Below are positions 9,932-18,565 of a stretch of DNA of 64,000 bases, one piece after another. Both the position numbers and the translations under genes were made by a program. The notes under the pieces are model-generated. The model saw nothing but the letters and a program-made list of their open reading frames with translations, was not told the DNA's origin and searched no databases. Positions within the stretch are counted from its first letter, which is position 1, and every line of letters begins with the position of its first letter. Where the stretch lies: assembly GCF_001436695.1 (NCBI RefSeq), contig NZ_AYZG01000001.1, positions 62,001-126,000 on the forward strand, given 5' to 3'. This stretch comes from Lactobacillus taiwanensis DSM 21401. Lineage in GTDB: Bacteria; Bacillota; Bacilli; Lactobacillales; Lactobacillaceae.

Positions 9932-11569
9932 TTATTCTTCGCTTTCTTTAAGCCTAATCTTTTCATTAACTTTGATTGCAGCCGGATCAATTTTCTCTAA
10001 ACTAGTATCAATAGCTAGTTTATAGAAAATTAACGATACAGCCGCAATTACTAAAAAGTCCCAAGGATAGGTAATCCAGTTTTGTCCTCCAAAACCATCA
10101 CTACCACAATAAGACATAATTGAAATGAATATCAAATAACCTAATAACCAAGCTGCATGTTTAAATTGAGCTTTAAAATTCTTCTTTTGGTATTTGACTT
10201 CATAATAAAAGTAAATTGGGATTCCTAAAACAATTACTAAAATAACTTGAATAGTTGTTGGCCACATTGCCCAATAAATCGCTAAGCTCGTTAAAACAAA
10301 AGTCAAAGGAGCAAACCATTTCATATATGAAGGTTTATACGGTCGATCCAAATCTGGGGCAATCTTTCTTAAAGTAATTGTAGTTACCGGACCAGTTAAA
10401 TAAGCAATTAAAGTTGCACATGTAATAACTGTAGCTAATAAATTCCAGTTTCTAAAAACACTAACTAAAATGATTGCCAAAACTAAATCAGTAACCATTG
10501 CAAAACGAGGTACTAAATAGCGTCTGTTGAGTCTGCTAAGCCAAGCTGGTAAGTGCTTTGTATGCGTCATCGCTGCTAAAGCTCTAGAAGCTGTTGCTAC
10601 AAAGGCTACACCTGTTCCAAAGGGAGAAACAAATGCATCCATATAAAGTAAGATTACTAACCAATTAATCCCTAATAAAATTGCAATGTCTGCAAACGGA
10701 GATGCAAAATTAATTCCATGCCATGAATCTTTAGCAATCATTGCAGGATCTAATGCTCCAATAAAAGCTACCTGAAGCAAAATATAAATTGCTGCCGTTA
10801 TAAACATTGATATTAAAACGCCACGAATAATATTTTTACGCGGATTTTCTAGTTCTCCTCCAATATTAATAACCGTTTGAAAAGCATCATACGACATAAT
10901 AATACCGGCACCAGATGCTGCTTCAAAAATTGCACGACTACCATATGGCATAAATGTTTGCACATCATGACCAAAATTAGCAGGATGAAAACTAGATGCA
11001 AACAGCATGATAATTGTTAACGTAGGCAATAATACCTTAAAGATAGAGATCAAATTAGTGAAATGCGTCATGATCTTAATTGACCAAAAATTAATCAAAG
11101 TAAAGATAATCATAAACGCAAATACTATTAATAATCCAGGTGTAGTAATATTTCCATCTTGCATAAAATGATGAGTCCAGTTAGCCCATTTCCATGGCCA
11201 CGAACTCATATATTGAACTGCAGCTACAGCTTCCATTGGTACCAAAGTTACTAATGAAATCCAATTAGCCCAAGCCGCAATAAAGCCCAGCATTGGTCCA
11301 TGACTGTATTGAGCATACTTACTCATTCCACCGCTTTCAGGAAACATTGTTCCTAATTCAACATAGGTTAAAGCAATTGCGATAATAATAATTGCACCAA
11401 TTATCCAAGACAAAACCGCTGCGGGTCCAGCAATTCTAGCTGCTGAACCAGAGCCAAAAAGCCACCCTGATCCAATTAATGAATTAAGGGCTAACATGAT
11501 TGCTGAAAATAAACTTATTTTATGTCCCTTATTATTCAAATTTTTTCTTACTCCCCCTTTATTAGACAT
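9932..11569 (-). CDS. APC-superfamily amino acid permease
   Basis: This 545-residue integral membrane protein has about 12-14 hydrophobic segments. The N-terminal SLFSAIMLALNSLIGSGWLFG matches the glycine-rich first helix of the APC family, and TYVELGTMFPESGGMSKY is the conserved segment after helix 2. The substrate cannot be assigned. The gene follows the TrpXYZ-like ABC operon on the same strand, but the terminator at 11612-11642 separates them, so it is probably transcribed alone. Confidence 0.85.
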   Translation of the reverse strand: MSNKGGVRKNLNNKGHKISLFSAIMLALNSLIGSGWLFGSGSAARIAGPAAVLSWIIGAIIIIAIALTYVELGTMFPESGGMSKYAQYSHGPMLGFIAAWANWISLVTLVPMEAVAAVQYMSSWPWKWANWTHHFMQDGNITTPGLLIVFAFMIIFTLINFWSIKIMTHFTNLISIFKVLLPTLTIIMLFASSFHPANFGHDVQTFMPYGSRAIFEAASGAGIIMSYDAFQTVINIGGELENPRKNIIRGVLISMFITAAIYILLQVAFIGALDPAMIAKDSWHGINFASPFADIAILLGINWLVILLYMDAFVSPFGTGVAFVATASRALAAMTHTKHLPAWLSRLNRRYLVPRFAMVTDLVLAIILVSVFRNWNLLATVITCATLIAYLTGPVTTITLRKIAPDLDRPYKPSYMKWFAPLTFVLTSLAIYWAMWPTTIQVILVIVLGIPIYFYYEVKYQKKNFKAQFKHAAWLLGYLIFISIMSYCGSDGFGGQNWITYPWDFLVIAAVSLIFYKLAIDTSLEKIDPAAIKVNEKIRLKESEE

Positions 11570-11611
11570 TTAAAATATACCTAAACACAGTTAGAAATCA
11601 TTTTAACCAAA

Positions 11612-11642
11612 AAAACTAGAACCGACAAGCAGCGCTAGTTTT
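11612..11642 (-). terminator. Terminator of the TrpXYZ-like ABC operon
   Basis: The inverted repeat AAAACTAG / CTAGTTTT has a 15-base loop and lies three bases after the ATPase stop codon. On the minus strand it ends in a T-run. Confidence 0.7.
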
Positions 11643-11645
11643 CTA

Positions 11646-12410
11646 TTAATCATCAAAATAAGCATAAAGATCACTTACTTTTAATTTCTTTTTTTCTGGC
11701 TCATTAATATCAACCTTAACTCTCCCATCCTTTAAAACTAAAAGACGATTTCCATATTTTAAAGCATCTTCCATATGGTGCGTAATCATTAAGGCAGTCA
11801 GTTTATTTTCCTTAATCTGCTTATCAGTTACAGCTAATAAATTTTCACTAGTATGTGGATCTAGAGCTGCCGTATGTTCATCTAAGAGTAAAATATCAGG
11901 CCTTTCAATAGTTGCCATCAGAAAGCTCAATGCTTGTCTTTGTCCTCCAGATAAGCCTTCGACAAAGCTATTCAACCGATTTTCTAAACCGTTATTCATC
12001 ACCCTAGCCATTTCTTTAAAATGAGGAATGTTTTCTTTCAATTTTCTAATCTTTAAAAATCTTTTTTTCCCTCTATTGGTGGCTAATAGTAAATTTTCAG
12101 CCACTGTCATTCTTGGAGCAGTTCCCATTTTAGGATCTTGAAAAACTCGTCCAATAAACTGAGTTCTTTTTTCTTCACTCATCTTAGTAATATCTTGACC
12201 ATCATGAAGAATCTGACCGCTATCTGGTTTTAAACTACCTGCAATTGTGTTAAATAATGTAGATTTTCCCGCACCATTAGTTCCAATAATTGTAATAAAA
12301 TCACCAGATTTAATTTTTAAATTAATCCCTTTTAAAATAGGAATAATTTCGCCATCCGCTGTTTTAACAGTAGTTTTTACATCTTTTAATTCTAGAGTTG
12401 ATTTAGTCAT
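11646..12410 (-). CDS. ABC transporter ATPase (TrpZ-like)
   Basis: This is the 254-residue nucleotide-binding subunit of an importer whose partners are the next two genes upstream. Visible motifs are Walker A GTNGAGKST near residue 42, the signature VEGLSGGQRQALS, Walker B DILLLDEHTAALDP, and the H-loop MITHHME. It belongs with the COG1101/COG4120/COG2984 type importers that include streptococcal TrpXYZ, which has been linked to tryptophan uptake. Its start overlaps the permease end by eight bases, so translation is coupled. Confidence 0.88.
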   Translation of the reverse strand: MTKSTLELKDVKTTVKTADGEIIPILKGINLKIKSGDFITIIGTNGAGKSTLFNTIAGSLKPDSGQILHDGQDITKMSEEKRTQFIGRVFQDPKMGTAPRMTVAENLLLATNRGKKRFLKIRKLKENIPHFKEMARVMNNGLENRLNSFVEGLSGGQRQALSFLMATIERPDILLLDEHTAALDPHTSENLLAVTDKQIKENKLTALMITHHMEDALKYGNRLLVLKDGRVKVDINEPEKKKLKVSDLYAYFDD

Positions 12411-13302
12411 GCTTGTTTACACCTCTCTTTATCGGCTTTTTTAAATGCGTAACTTTTTCAAGTTGTGGCAGCATCATGCAAAGTGCCAAGACAATTGAAG
12501 AAATTAAATTCAAATCATTAGCAGAAAATCCTAACTGTAATACTGCTAATAAAATCAAACGATAAATAATACTGCCTAAAGTTACAGCTACTAATCGCTG
12601 ATTTAAAGTTAATTCACCAAATGCTACTTCACCGATGATAATTGAAGCTAGAGCAATAACAATAGTTCCAATTCCCATATTAATATCAGCATAACCATTA
12701 TTTTGCGCAATTAATGCTCCACATAAGGCAACTATTCCGTTTGAAAGCATTAAACCAATAATTACCATAAAATCTGTATGGATACCTAATGATTTCGCCA
12801 TCTTAGGGTTATCACCTGTTGCAATAAACGCTTGACCAAAATCTGTATTTAAAAAGAAAATCAATATCCCAGTAATTACAACTACGATTCCAATTCCTAG
12901 AAAAACACTATTAAAATATTGAGGTAAATTTTCTAAAAATTCATTGTTGAGTAATGTCTTCTTACCAATCAGTGAAATATTAGAACCGCCCATAATTCTT
13001 AAATTAATAGAATAAATTGCCGTCATTGTTAAAATACCAGCAAGTAGAATTGGAATTTTTCCTTTTGTATACAAAAGCCCCGTCACTAATCCAGCTATCA
13101 TTCCTGCAACAAACGCTAATAATGTTGCTAAATAAGGCGACATACCATGTGAAATATTAGCAACAGCAACAGCCGCTCCTAGGGGAAAAGTACCTTCTAC
13201 TGTCATATCAGCAAAATTTAAAATTCTAAAGGTTAAATACAGTCCTAATCCTAAAAGTGCCCATAGTAATCCTTGGCCAATTGCAGATACAATTAAATTC
13301 AT
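12403..13302 (-). CDS. ABC transporter permease (TrpY-like)
   Basis: This 299-residue membrane protein has about eight to nine hydrophobic segments and resembles branched-chain/ribose type permeases of COG4120. The start MNLIVSAIGQGLLWALLGLGLYLTF and the ADMTVEGTFPLGAAV segment are typical of that family. It overlaps the substrate-binding gene by four bases (ATGA) and the ATPase gene by eight, making a tightly coupled three-gene operon. Confidence 0.88.
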   Translation of the reverse strand: MNLIVSAIGQGLLWALLGLGLYLTFRILNFADMTVEGTFPLGAAVAVANISHGMSPYLATLLAFVAGMIAGLVTGLLYTKGKIPILLAGILTMTAIYSINLRIMGGSNISLIGKKTLLNNEFLENLPQYFNSVFLGIGIVVVITGILIFFLNTDFGQAFIATGDNPKMAKSLGIHTDFMVIIGLMLSNGIVALCGALIAQNNGYADINMGIGTIVIALASIIIGEVAFGELTLNQRLVAVTLGSIIYRLILLAVLQLGFSANDLNLISSIVLALCMMLPQLEKVTHLKKPIKRGVNKHD

Positions 13303-14291
13303 TTATATACAACTCCTTTTCTCTGACAATCTTTAAGAAATCTTGCAGGAATTTGCAAATTTAATTTTCTAGCTTCTTTTAAATTAACAATTGGTTCTCC
13401 CGTTTTCACTCTCTCAACTGGTAAAGAACTAACTTTTTTACCCTTTAAAATTTCAATAGTCATCTTTCCAGTCATTTTTCCTAACTCATATTGATTAACA
13501 CTATAAGTTGCAAGACCACCTTGTTTTACCATAGTTGCTGCAGCAGGGAAAATTGGCTTTTTAACAACATTTCCATTTTTAACAAGAGTTTCCATTGCTC
13601 CGGCAATAGTATTGTCAGTTGGAACAATTACAGCGTCTACTTGACTAAACATTTGCTCCGAAACTTGATTAAGATCATTGCTATTAGCAATTGAAAAAGA
13701 CTTTAAATTTATTTCTCTCTTTTTACATTCACGCTCAATCTCATGAAAGCCGCTAACTGCAGAAGAATCACTAGAAGTATAAATTACTCCTAAAGTCTTT
13801 AAATTAGGTAAAAATTCCCTAATTAAATCCAATTGTTGCCTAATTGGAGCAGCATCTGATACACCAGTAATATTTTTTTCGGGATGTCTTTCATTTTTTA
13901 CTAGCCCACTAGTTTTTGGACTTGTTACAGCACCTAAAACTATTGGAATCTTATTGGTTGTATTCGCCAATGCTTGGGCAGCTGGAGTAGTAATTCCAAC
14001 TAATACTCTTGACTCCTCATCAGTTAGCTTTGTTGCCATCGTACGTAAATTACTCTGATCATTATTTGCATTTTGATAGTCAATTTTGATATTTTTTCCA
14101 TTTACGTAGCCCTCTTCTTTCAGCTCATCTCGAAAGCCGCGATATATCTCATCAAGAGCCGGGTGACGCATAAGAGTTAAGACACCAACTCGGGGAATTT
14201 TATTATTTTCTTCTTTTTGTTTATTTTCTCCAAAAAAAGCTATGGTTAGAAAAGCTACTAAAATTACAATTAATCCATACATTCTTTTCAT
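13299..14291 (-). CDS. ABC transporter substrate-binding protein (TrpX-like)
   Basis: This 330-residue extracytoplasmic binding protein (ABC_sub_bind, COG2984) opens with a hydrophobic segment of about residues 4-19. That segment has no lipobox cysteine, so the protein is probably held by an uncleaved signal anchor or released, which is unusual for a Gram-positive binding protein. The core VGVLTLMRHPALDEIY and VGITTPAAQALA is family-typical. Streptococcal TrpX is the closest characterised relative I know. A Trp codon in the leader peptide upstream supports a tryptophan or related aromatic substrate, but that is inference. Confidence 0.85.
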   Translation of the reverse strand: MKRMYGLIVILVAFLTIAFFGENKQKEENNKIPRVGVLTLMRHPALDEIYRGFRDELKEEGYVNGKNIKIDYQNANNDQSNLRTMATKLTDEESRVLVGITTPAAQALANTTNKIPIVLGAVTSPKTSGLVKNERHPEKNITGVSDAAPIRQQLDLIREFLPNLKTLGVIYTSSDSSAVSGFHEIERECKKREINLKSFSIANSNDLNQVSEQMFSQVDAVIVPTDNTIAGAMETLVKNGNVVKKPIFPAAATMVKQGGLATYSVNQYELGKMTGKMTIEILKGKKVSSLPVERVKTGEPIVNLKEARKLNLQIPARFLKDCQRKGVVYK

Positions 14292-14302
14292 AATTTTTCT
14301 CC

Positions 14303-14341
14303 AAAAAAACAGGAATCTATTTTCACATGCAGATTCCTGTT
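14303..14341 (-). terminator. Leader terminator 2 of the TrpX-like operon
   Basis: Perfect arms at 14331-14340 and 14309-14318 (ACAGGAATCT / AGATTCCTGT) have a 12-base loop and are followed by seven T residues on the minus strand. It ends only about 12 bases before the first gene of the operon. Its 5' arm and loop contain TCTGCATG, the same octamer as in the 5' arm of terminator 1. Confidence 0.85.
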
Positions 14342-14353
14342 ACTTTTTTATCA

Positions 14354-14391
14354 CAAAAAGAAAAAGGTCTGCATGTTACTCCATGCAGACC
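14354..14391 (-). terminator. Leader terminator 1 of the TrpX-like operon
   Basis: Perfect 10-bp stem GGTCTGCATG / CATGCAGACC (14382-14391 with 14366-14375), a 6-base loop and a TTTTTCTTTTT tail. It is an intrinsic terminator placed inside the leader, about 70 bases after the leader-peptide stop codon. Confidence 0.88.
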
Positions 14392-14431
14392 ACAATAAAT
14401 ACACAGCCAGCACAGATACAATCTGAATCTT

Positions 14432-14459
14432 TCAGGTTGCATCTTGCTTAACAACCTGA
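14432..14459 (-). promoter_or_regulatory. Leader hairpin A, possible attenuator switch element
   Basis: The arms TCAGGTTG and CAACCTGA (8 bp, 12-base loop) begin one base after the leader-peptide stop codon. The 3' side, ATGCAACC at 14442-14435, can instead pair with GGTCTGCAT at 14391-14383 (8 bp with one bulged C), which would block terminator 1. A ribosome sitting on the stop codon would cover the 5' arm. Confidence 0.6.
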
Positions 14460-14460
14460 T

Positions 14461-14511
14461 TTACTGGCCTTGCCAACGATTAATTTTCATAAACTTAGCT
14501 TGTGTATTCAT
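14461..14511 (-). CDS. Leader peptide with a single Trp codon
   Basis: The 16-codon frame encodes MNTQAKFMKINRWQGQ. It has a strong SD (AAGGAG, nine bases before ATG) and sits about 25 bases downstream of the predicted transcription start. It carries one Trp codon at position 13 (14475-14473), three residues before the C-terminus. A peptide this short, between a consensus promoter and two tandem terminators ahead of a TrpXYZ-type importer, is best explained as a regulatory leader. I do not recognise it as a described family. Confidence 0.65.
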   Translation of the reverse strand: MNTQAKFMKINRWQGQ

Positions 14512-14541
14512 AATTAACTACTCCTTAAAAAATTTAATTAT

Positions 14542-14570
14542 ATTGTAATTGGCTTATATTTTTCTGTCAA
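14542..14570 (-). promoter_or_regulatory. Promoter of the leader and TrpX-like operon
   Basis: TTGACA (14570-14565), a 17-base spacer and TACAAT (14547-14542) give a near-consensus sigma-A promoter. Transcription should start near 14535 and yield a leader of about 240 bases. It lies directly after the glyA stop codon seen from the other side and needs no activator by appearance, which points to control by attenuation. Confidence 0.85.
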
Positions 14571-14576
14571 TAGCTT

Positions 14577-15812
14577 TTATTTGATAGGATATTTCTGAAC
14601 TAAATCCTTAATTCTTTCTTTTGCCTGAGCCAATACTTCTGTATCTTCAGGATTATCCAAAACTTCAATAATTATTTTAGCCACTTCTTTAGCATCAGAT
14701 TCCTTAAAGCCTCGGCTAGTTATTGCTGGTGTTCCAATTCTTAATCCACTAGCAATAAATGGGCTTCGCTTATCACCAGGAATAGACTCTTTGTTAGTTG
14801 TAATATTTACTGAGTCCAGTAAATTTTGGGCATCTTTTCCCGTTATACCAGTATTGGTAATATCAATAATCATCAAGTGGTTATCAGTTCCACCTGAAAT
14901 CACGCGAATCTTTTTGCTATTTTTAAATTCTTCAGCCATGGCTTTCGAATTTTTAATTACTTGATTAATGTATTGGGTAAATTCCGGCTGCAAATCTTCA
15001 TAAAAAGCCTGAGCTTTAGCAGCAATAACATGTTCCAAGGGACCACCTTGTGTACCTGGAAAAAGAGCAGAATCAATTTTTTTACTTAATTCTTTATTAT
15101 TAGATAAAATCATCCCTCCACGTGGACCACGCAAAGTCTTATGGGTAGTGGTAGTTACAACATCAGCAACTGGAAGTGGACTTGGATGAGCACCCACTGC
15201 AACTAAACCTGCAATATGGGCCATATCAACCATTAAATAAGCACCAACTTCATCAGCAATATCGCGAAATTTTTGCCAGTCAATAATTCTGCTATATGCG
15301 GAAGCACCAGCAATAATTAATTTAGGCTTATTTTCTAAAGCAATCTGATGAATTTTATCAAAATCTAACTCTTCAGTTTCTGGATTTAGGTCATAACTAA
15401 CAGAATTAAAAATTTTTCCTGAAAAATTAACTTTTGAGCCATGGGTAAGGTGGCCCCCTGCATCCATTCCCATCCCCAAAATTGTATCTCCTGGTTTTAA
15501 TAGAGCATTGTAAACAGTCATATTAGCTTGTGACCCAGAGTGTGGTTGAACATTCACATATTCTGCATTAAATAATTTTTTAGCATAGTCAATCGCCAAT
15601 TGTTCTACTTGATCAATATATTGACAGCCACCGTAATATCTTTTACCGGGATATCCTTCTGCATATTTATTAGTTAAAACTGAACCTTGTGCTTCTCTGA
15701 CAGCATCGGAAACAATATTTTCTGATGCAATTAACTCTATGGTATCTTCTTGCCTTTTTTCTTCATTCTTAATTGCATCCCAAAGTGCTGGTGCTTTCTC
15801 TCCATAATTCAT
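14577..15812 (-). CDS. glyA: Serine hydroxymethyltransferase
   Basis: This PLP enzyme of 411 residues converts serine and tetrahydrofolate to glycine and 5,10-methylene-tetrahydrofolate. The PLP-lysine motif [14 protein letters not shown] near residue 225, the start [10 protein letters not shown] and the [15 protein letters not shown] segment are all present. It lies upstream of the TrpX-like leader on the same strand without an obvious terminator between them. The leader promoter starts within ten bases of the glyA end, so some read-through into the leader is possible. Confidence 0.97.
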   Translation of the reverse strand: MNYGEKAPALWDAIKNEEKRQEDTIELIASENIVSDAVREAQGSVLTNKYAEGYPGKRYYGGCQYIDQVEQLAIDYAKKLFNAEYVNVQPHSGSQANMTVYNALLKPGDTILGMGMDAGGHLTHGSKVNFSGKIFNSVSYDLNPETEELDFDKIHQIALENKPKLIIAGASAYSRIIDWQKFRDIADEVGAYLMVDMAHIAGLVAVGAHPSPLPVADVVTTTTHKTLRGPRGGMILSNNKELSKKIDSALFPGTQGGPLEHVIAAKAQAFYEDLQPEFTQYINQVIKNSKAMAEEFKNSKKIRVISGGTDNHLMIIDITNTGITGKDAQNLLDSVNITTNKESIPGDKRSPFIASGLRIGTPAITSRGFKESDAKEVAKIIIEVLDNPEDTEVLAQAKERIKDLVQKYPIK

Positions 15813-15962
15813 CGATTAATTCCTCCCATGCTTTCAGAAACTTTATGCTTTACCAAAATTATACCTTATATTTGTTGTAAATTTAGCTTCAAGGTTTGCT
15901 TTATATTAGAAAGATCTTTTAAAATATAAATAAATACGTTAATAGAAAAGGAGCTTTTTTTA

Positions 15963-17378
15963 ATGAAACAAACCGAATGTACTACTATCTTAGTCGGAAA
16001 AGATGCAACTATTGATGGTTCAACAATGATCGCTCGTAGTGAAGATGGTGGTCGTACTATTATTCCTGAAAGATTCGACGTGGTAATGCCAAAAGATCAA
16101 CCAAAGCACTACGAAAGCGTAATTAGCCATCAAAAGATTGACGACGAAGATCTTCTTCCTAATCCACTTCGCTACACCAGCGCTCCTGATGCATCTGGAG
16201 AAAATGGAATCTGGGCAGCTGCTGGCATCAATTCAGATAATATTGCTATGACTGCAACTGAAACAATTACTACTAACTCACGTATTCAAGGAATCGATCC
16301 CTTGCTTAAAGAAGGCGGCTTAGGTGAAGAAGATTTTGTTACCTTGACCCTTCCTTACATTCACTCTGCATATGAAGGTGTTGAACGTGTAGGTTATCTA
16401 CTTGAAAAGTATGGTACTTACGAAATGAACGGTATGGCCTTTTCTGATAAGAATGAAATTTGGTATCTTGAAACTATTGGTGGACACCACTGGGCTGCTA
16501 GACGTATTCCAGATAATGCTTATGTTATTGCACCTAACCGTTTAAACATTGATGAATTTTATTTTGATGACGATGATTTTGCTTCATCAAAAGATCTTAA
16601 AGATTTAATTGAAGAATATCACTTAAATCCAGATCTCGAAGGCTACAATTTACGTCATATTTTTGGCTCATCAACAATCAAAGATGCTCACTACAATAAT
16701 CCTCGAGCTTGGTACATTCACAATTACTTTGACCCTGATTTTGGCGGCGAACCAAGTGACCAAGATCAACCATTTATTTGCCATGCAAACCGTAAAATCA
16801 GTATTGAAGATATTAAGTGGGCTGAAAGTTCTCACTACCAAGACACTCCTTTTGACGCATACGGTGATCAAGGTAGTGCTGAACAAAAGAAAACTTTCCG
16901 TCCGATTGGTATTAACAGAAACTTTGAAACTCATATTTTACAAATTAGAAATGATGTTCCAGAAAAAATTGCTGGTGTTCAATGGTTAGCATTCGGACCA
17001 AATACTTTTAATAGCATGGTTCCTTTCTACACTAATATCACTACTAGTCCAGCAAGTTTCCAAACTGGTCCTAAGTTTGATTTAAACAAGATCTTTTGGT
17101 TAAACAAATTAACTGCCCAATTAGGTGACACTAATTTCCGCGTTTACGGTGAATTAGAAGCTGACTTTGAACAAAAGAGTCTTGCACAGTGCCATAAGAT
17201 TCAACACGAAACTGATAAAGAAGTCGAGAAATATTCTGGTGATGAACTTCAAGATAAGCTTAATGAAGCAAATCAAAAGATGGCTGATACAGTCTACAAT
17301 AATACTGTCGAATTACTAGGTAACATGGTTAACGAAGGTCACGGATTAATGACTTTGAAATACGATTTACTTGATTAA
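15963..17378 (+). CDS. pepD: C69-family dipeptidase (PepD type)
   Basis: This is a 471-residue cytosolic cysteine dipeptidase of the Ntn-hydrolase family C69. The putative nucleophile is Cys6 in MKQTECTTILVG. The GSTMIARSEDGGRT segment and the PNRLNIDEF segment are characteristic of lactobacillar PepD. There is no signal sequence, fitting an intracellular role in breaking down imported peptides. AAAGGAG precedes the ATG. It is monocistronic, with a terminator directly downstream. Confidence 0.9.
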   Translation: MKQTECTTILVGKDATIDGSTMIARSEDGGRTIIPERFDVVMPKDQPKHYESVISHQKIDDEDLLPNPLRYTSAPDASGENGIWAAAGINSDNIAMTATETITTNSRIQGIDPLLKEGGLGEEDFVTLTLPYIHSAYEGVERVGYLLEKYGTYEMNGMAFSDKNEIWYLETIGGHHWAARRIPDNAYVIAPNRLNIDEFYFDDDDFASSKDLKDLIEEYHLNPDLEGYNLRHIFGSSTIKDAHYNNPRAWYIHNYFDPDFGGEPSDQDQPFICHANRKISIEDIKWAESSHYQDTPFDAYGDQGSAEQKKTFRPIGINRNFETHILQIRNDVPEKIAGVQWLAFGPNTFNSMVPFYTNITTSPASFQTGPKFDLNKIFWLNKLTAQLGDTNFRVYGELEADFEQKSLAQCHKIQHETDKEVEKYSGDELQDKLNEANQKMADTVYNNTVELLGNMVNEGHGLMTLKYDLLD

Positions 17379-17400
17379 TTTGTAAAAATTCATGATATAA

Positions 17401-17436
17401 AAAGAACGTTGAGTGTAAAATTTAACGTTCTTTTTT
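17401..17436 (+). terminator. Terminator of pepD
   Basis: Stem AAAGAACGTT / AACGTTCTTT with a 13-base loop and a T-run, 22 bases after the pepD stop codon. Confidence 0.88.
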
Positions 17437-17558
17437 ATGGTCTAGGATATTATCTCCACTCCATTTTTATTATCAAAAAATTAATAAAAAATTTTGGGTA
17501 TTCTTTGCGTATATATAATATGAAAAATATATCTAAAAGATAAAGAGGAGAACATAAT

Positions 17559-18002
17559 ATGCAAGGAATTTATGAAAATGTTAAAATTATTGGAATATTT
17601 TGTCGCTACGGGATTCAACAAAGTGTTGATAACAATGGAACATTTTATTATCGCCCTATAGTATACATGCGCAATTGTAAGAATCTGAACAATATAGATT
17701 TAAAATTACCAGAATATTTATTATTCAATTTAACTAAAGGATTTAAAGGACTAGGAGTATTAAATCCTGGAACAAAACTTGAAATACACTGTCGTCGTTA
17801 TTTAAAAGAAAAACGTAATGATGGTTATGGTTATCCCACCAATATTGTAATTGCTAATAATCGACCAGCTTTTCCAGATGATCCTAATGTTTTAGCAGGA
17901 ATGATTATGGTTAAAAATCAAGGTAATCCTGAAGCTGAAAACGACCCTATTAATACAGATCTAGTTGAAATATATAAGAATTGGCTAAAAAGTAAAGCGT
18001 AG
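17559..18002 (+). CDS. Hypothetical protein, 147 residues
   Basis: I do not recognise this family. The product is soluble, has no signal peptide or membrane segment, and has a beta-rich N-terminal half (residues 1-90, alternating hydrophobic residues with basic patches such as EIHCRRYLKEKR) and a proline-rich, acidic C-terminal third. This could be a small OB-like or beta-barrel fold, but that is a guess. AGAGGAG stands 10 bases before the ATG and a TATATATAAT -10 lies near 17510, so it is very probably expressed. Confidence 0.65.
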   Translation: MQGIYENVKIIGIFCRYGIQQSVDNNGTFYYRPIVYMRNCKNLNNIDLKLPEYLLFNLTKGFKGLGVLNPGTKLEIHCRRYLKEKRNDGYGYPTNIVIANNRPAFPDDPNVLAGMIMVKNQGNPEAENDPINTDLVEIYKNWLKSKA

Positions 18003-18030
18003 AATAGTAACATTAAAAATTAAATCTTAG

Positions 18031-18483
18031 CTACTTTTTCACTTTCGGTGGACGAAGAGAGCCACGCTTAATTGTAATTGGTAACTGCTTTAAGTCTGCA
18101 TAAACTCTTTCAAGTTCAGCCATAACTTTTTCTTCGTCTAATCCCTTTTCTTCAATTACATCTGCAGCTGCCTTAACGTAATTTCGCTTGTATTTTTTAT
18201 TTATCTCATTCCAATTAACATTTGCAAAATTATTAGCTAACTTTTGATCATATGGCAATTTTTCTTGAAGCATCAAGACGGCAATCACTGGATATCCAGC
18301 ATAGCCTTGCCAATAGCTGGCATTATCATTTGAATGGTACACATCATCATCCCAATCTACTGTGTAAGTTTTGGCTCCATTAGATGAAGTTACTTCTGCC
18401 TGATCTTTTGTTAAATTCACATGTTTATCCACAATTGCAGTATAAGCTTCTAGGATTTTTTGAATTGGTGGTAATTTTTTCAT
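18031..18483 (-). CDS. Hypothetical cytosolic protein, 150 residues
   Basis: This is an unrecognised acidic protein without signal or membrane segments. Residues 40-65 hold a run of Asp, Asn and Tyr (DWDDDVYHSNDNASYW) and residues 85-135 are predicted helical by their charge pattern. The end is basic (KRGSLRPPKVKK). The ATG is preceded by GGAGAG. It lies convergent with the 17.6 kb gene and divergent from the DGD-repeat lipoprotein. Confidence 0.65.
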   Translation of the reverse strand: MKKLPPIQKILEAYTAIVDKHVNLTKDQAEVTSSNGAKTYTVDWDDDVYHSNDNASYWQGYAGYPVIAVLMLQEKLPYDQKLANNFANVNWNEINKKYKRNYVKAAADVIEEKGLDEEKVMAELERVYADLKQLPITIKRGSLRPPKVKK

Positions 18484-18565
18484 AAAATCTCTCCATTATT
18501 CATTTAGTTTACTTCGTTTAATAAATATAAGATAATTAATTCTAACTATATCTTAGGAGTTTATT

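Noticed and set aside
14242-14451. A 69-residue plus-strand frame across the Trp-type leader
   Set aside because: It has no SD and runs through two terminator stems of the opposite strand.
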